Shown here piece after piece: positions 5,395-8,062 of a stretch of DNA of 8,062 nt. Each line of letters begins with the position of its first letter. The first letter of the stretch is position 1. The stretch lies in contig JALOLI010000042.1 in the NCBI GenBank assembly GCA_025456165.1, forward strand, positions 1 to 8,062, written 5' to 3'. The notes under the pieces were generated by a model, which did no database searches, was not told the DNA's origin, and saw nothing but the letters and a program-made list of their open reading frames with translations. Both the position numbers and the translations under genes were made by a program. This DNA is from Acidimicrobiia bacterium (GTDB lineage Bacteria; Actinomycetota; Acidimicrobiia; UBA5794; UBA11373).

Positions 5395-8062
5395 CTACGA
5401 GTCGCGCACGATGCCGGTGACCGTGATCGGCACGGGCAGCAGCGGGTCCTCCCAGCCTTCCATGGTCACGGTGATGTACTCGCGACCCTCGAGGATGCCG
5501 TCGGCCACGGTGGGGATCTCGAAGGTGCCGGTGGTGGATCCGGCGGGGATGTAGACGTTGCCCCAGATCATCTGCCACAGGGGCTGCGCCGGGTCGGGGA
5601 TCCACCCGGACCACTGGTACATGAACTCCGGCGTGACGTCGTCGGTGTACAGGGTGGCCCTGCCCGCCACCTCACCGAAGCTCAGGCCGTACCAGAGGTC
5701 GAGGCCGAGCGGGAAGGAGAGGGTGGCGGTGAAGACCAGGGTGCCGCCCTCTGCCACCCGGTCGGTGGTGGCCTCGAAGGTCAGGGTGGGGGCCGGTTCG
5801 TCGTCGATCACCCGCAACGCCCCGCTGTACTGGCCCGTGGTCACCTGGGAGAGCGCCTTGATGAGCACCGCGTACTCACGGATCTGCGGGTCGAACTGGT
5901 CGTTGCCTTCGACGGTGATGGGGATGCCGGCTTCGGTCGTGCCCGGCGGCAGGACCAGGCGGTAGCCCTCCGAACCCGTGGGGGTGAGTACCGACACCCA
6001 GAGGACGGCGGGGCGGGTGATCTCGCCGCGGATCTCGAGCGGCAAGTACTCCACGCGCTCGCCGGGCCCGCCTTCGGGCACTTCGGCGGTGCCCACGCTC
6101 ACCTGGGGCAGGGCGATGGGCGACGAGGCCGTGACCCCCGGGCGGCGGGAGTGGATGTCGAGCAGCCAGACGTGGCCCCGGCTCGTGCGCGAGATCAGTT
6201 CGATCCCGGTGATCTGGGACAGGTCGATGCCGTCCCGGGCTCTGGGGAGGTCGAAGCGCAGCGTCTGCGCCCAGATCTTGGCCAGCGGTGGGTTGGTCCC
6301 GGGCAGCGACGGAATCCGGTTCGCGGCGGGGAGGTCGATGGTCGACCCGCCCTGGTCGATGAGGCGCACCCCCAGTTCGGCCGAGTTGAAGGCCACATCG
6401 ACGGCGAGACGCAGGTCCAGGTGGGAGGCCCGGGACAGGTCCCTGGCCTGGGGGAGGATCACACGAGCCGTTCCGCCGACCCGCCACCACTGCAACTCGA
6501 GGGCGAGCGGGCTGGGGGCCGACTCCGCCCCCATCATCGGGAGCCAGTGGGGCAGGCGGTCGAAGCCGACCGCGGCGCACTCCGACTGGAAGCCCCACTG
6601 GCCGGTGGCCACGTAGCCCCGGCAGGCCCGGGCCGACAGGCCCCAGGTGGCGATGAGGTCGGAGGTGCGGGGCTTGTAGACCAGGCCGCGCCGGCCGCCG
6701 AGGGCGTGGGTGAGCACCCGGGCCCGTCCCGCCGAAGCGGCCCGGACCTGGGAGCCGTCGAGCAGCGACGCCGCGTCGGCGTCGCGCTCCACTGCCACGT
6801 GCACCAGGGCGGCGATGTAGGTGGCGCCTACGGCCTGCTGCTCCTGGGGGGTCAGGCGCCCGGGACCTTCGGGCCCGCAGGTGGGCTCGTCGGCCGGACC
6901 GGCCCACAGCCAGTCGTCGTCGGCGGGCGCCTGGGCGAGGCCCGGGGTCCACTCGGTGTTGTAGAAGTTGTGGTTGGTACCGATCACCATCACCGCCGAG
7001 CGCAACGCCCGGTCGCGGGTGAGGTCGCGGCTGTCGTCGATGTACGTCTGGCCCTGCAGGTCGGACACGTCGCCGTCGCAGTAGGGGAGGATCACCGCGG
7101 TGGCGATGCCGGCGCCCACCTGGCGACCGAAGGAGGTCGGGCCGATGGGCACCAGGCCGACGATGGTGTACCCGTCGGCGGGGGAGGCGTCCACGGCGGC
7201 GCGCTCCACACCCTCGCCGCCGCGGCTGTGGCCGACGAGCACCACCTGGTCCAGGTCCACGGCGCCCTGGAAGATGCCGCCCCAGGGGTCGCCGCCGGCG
7301 GTGTTCCAGTCCGCCCAGAGGCCGAGGTGGTGGTGGATGAGGGCGGAGCGGGCGGCGGCGCCGCCGTCGGGCACCCAGCCGTCCTGGCCGTTGACGCCGT
7401 TGGCCGAGATGGAGACGGTCAGGTAGCCCTGGGAGGCCAGCAGTTCGGCCACGTAGCGATAACCCTGGTGGCTGGGGATGGGCAGCAGGCCTTCGGGGCA
7501 AGGCCAGTCACCGGTCACGAAGGGCTCCGGGTCGAGGCCGTAGCAGGTGCTGTGCCGCCCATGGAGGAAGAGGACCAGCGGCATCGGGCCGGGGGCGCCC
7601 ACGGGGGCGACGACCTCGGCCAGGACCTCGAGGGGGGCGGGGAACTCATCCACCGCCAGGCCGTCGAGATCGTAGGACAGGATGGTCGAGGCGTAGGGGC
7701 CGGGCGTGCCGGGGTCGTCCTTGCCGGTGAGGGCGCGGGCCGGCAGGGGATCGAGGACCACGGGCTCGCGGACGATCGGCTCCACGGGGGTGGGCCCGTC
7801 GAGGCGCTGCCCGGACAGCCAGACGGCGGGGGAGCCGAGGGCGGCGCGGGCGGCCGGGGTCAGCGCCAGCTCCAGGCGCCCGTCGCGCTGCATCGGGTAG
7901 CCCAGGACGGCGTCGCCGTCGCGGAACTCGGGGCGGGCGTCGCGCAGAGGGAGAGCCTCGTCCGGGGTGTAGACGAGCACCGGGCCGGTGGCCCCGCCTT
8001 CCAGCGACCACCCGGGGCCGAGGTCGGGGCCCGCAGGGTCGTCGCCTTCCGCGGCGCCGCCT
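5395..8062 (-). CDS. Large, probably secreted alpha/beta hydrolase with C-terminal Calx-beta-like domains (5' end cut)
   Basis: The minus-strand frame is open to the window edge: 888 residues visible, with the start and any signal peptide outside. A GTG at 7978-7980 is in frame, but the preceding 27 codons continue the same kind of sequence (for example GPGWSLEGG), so it is not taken as the start. Residue numbers below count from that GTG. An alpha/beta-hydrolase domain spans about 115-400: LVLFLHG (oxyanion region, 135-141), the nucleophile elbow GHSRGGEG with Ser252, candidate acid Asp302 or Asp304 in YCDGDVSD, and candidate His337 in GTNHNFYN. A beta-rich, carbohydrate-binding-module-like region follows (about 490-612), then two Calx-beta-like repeats (about 625-728, ending VIDDEPAP, and 730-861, ending PITVTGIVRDS). 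Several cysteines (146, 161, 301, 368, 453, 468) fit an exported protein with disulfides. It resembles large secreted hydrolases of unknown substrate in actinomycetes; an esterase or lipase activity is likely but unproven. Confidence 0.85.
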   Translation of the reverse strand, partial: GGAAEGDDPAGPDLGPGWSLEGGATGPVLVYTPDEALPLRDARPEFRDGDAVLGYPMQRDGRLELALTPAARAALGSPAVWLSGQRLDGPTPVEPIVREPVVLDPLPARALTGKDDPGTPGPYASTILSYDLDGLAVDEFPAPLEVLAEVVAPVGAPGPMPLVLFLHGRHSTCYGLDPEPFVTGDWPCPEGLLPIPSHQGYRYVAELLASQGYLTVSISANGVNGQDGWVPDGGAAARSALIHHHLGLWADWNTAGGDPWGGIFQGAVDLDQVVLVGHSRGGEGVERAAVDASPADGYTIVGLVPIGPTSFGRQVGAGIATAVILPYCDGDVSDLQGQTYIDDSRDLTRDRALRSAVMVIGTNHNFYNTEWTPGLAQAPADDDWLWAGPADEPTCGPEGPGRLTPQEQQAVGATYIAALVHVAVERDADAASLLDGSQVRAASAGRARVLTHALGGRRGLVYKPRTSDLIATWGLSARACRGYVATGQWGFQSECAAVGFDRLPHWLPMMGAESAPSPLALELQWWRVGGTARVILPQARDLSRASHLDLRLAVDVAFNSAELGVRLIDQGGSTIDLPAANRIPSLPGTNPPLAKIWAQTLRFDLPRARDGIDLSQITGIELISRTSRGHVWLLDIHSRRPGVTASSPIALPQVSVGTAEVPEGGPGERVEYLPLEIRGEITRPAVLWVSVLTPTGSEGYRLVLPPGTTEAGIPITVEGNDQFDPQIREYAVLIKALSQVTTGQYSGALRVIDDEPAPTLTFEATTDRVAEGGTLVFTATLSFPLGLDLWYGLSFGEVAGRATLYTDDVTPEFMYQWSGWIPDPAQPLWQMIWGNVYIPAGSTTGTFEIPTVADGILEGREYITVTMEGWEDPLLPVPITVTGIVRDS

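Noticed and set aside
4374..5420. Plus-strand ORF of 348 codons overlapping the photolyase gene and running to 5420
   Set aside because: Gly/Arg/Pro-rich shadow frame with no motifs; it also crosses the terminator hairpin.
5876..7501. Minus-strand ORF of 541 codons inside the hydrolase gene
   Set aside because: A second-frame shadow rich in Arg, Pro and Gly, caused by high GC that makes stop codons rare. The hydrolase frame has clear domain motifs.
1..8062. CRISPR arrays, insertion sequences, tRNA genes or toxin-antitoxin pairs
   Set aside because: I looked for spaced repeats, transposase motifs with terminal inverted repeats, tRNA-like cloverleaf segments and small gene pairs and saw none that hold up. 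The window reads as ordinary chromosomal genes.

Overview
This is a very GC-rich window with dense coding and third-codon positions that are nearly all G or C. Several genes start with GTG and gaps are short. The content points to an actinomycetote. The strongest sign is a bacterial proteasome activator (Bpa/PafE family) ending in Gly-Gln-Tyr-Leu, a family known from proteasome-bearing Actinomycetota. An assignment to Acidimicrobiia or a similar uncultured lineage is possible but is only inference.

Layout. Positions 1-441 (+) hold the C-terminal end of an IlvD/Edd-family sugar-acid dehydratase. After a 54-base gap come five co-directional genes: an NYN-domain RNase-like protein with two predicted OST-HTH/LOTUS modules (496-1548), a dimethylarginine dimethylaminohydrolase-type enzyme (1557-2348), Bpa (2380-2868), a membrane-anchored PlsC/AGPAT-type acyltransferase (2876-3907) and a class I photolyase (3904-5262). 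Gaps are 8, 31 and 7 bases, and the last pair overlaps by 4 bases (GTGA), so the run can be read as one or two transcripts. A perfect 12-bp hairpin at 5345-5372 separates this run from a convergent gene on the minus strand (5395-8062). That gene is cut by the window edge and encodes a large, probably exported alpha/beta hydrolase with C-terminal Calx-beta-like repeats.

The five-gene run does not form one obvious pathway. It mixes RNA turnover (NYN-LOTUS), protein turnover (Bpa), arginine-derivative hydrolysis, phospholipid synthesis and light-dependent DNA repair, which looks like a housekeeping or maintenance cluster. I saw no mobile element, CRISPR array, tRNA or rRNA. I found no convincing previously undescribed system. 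The most interesting items are the NYN-LOTUS protein, the Bpa tail, and the hydrolase/Calx-beta fusion.
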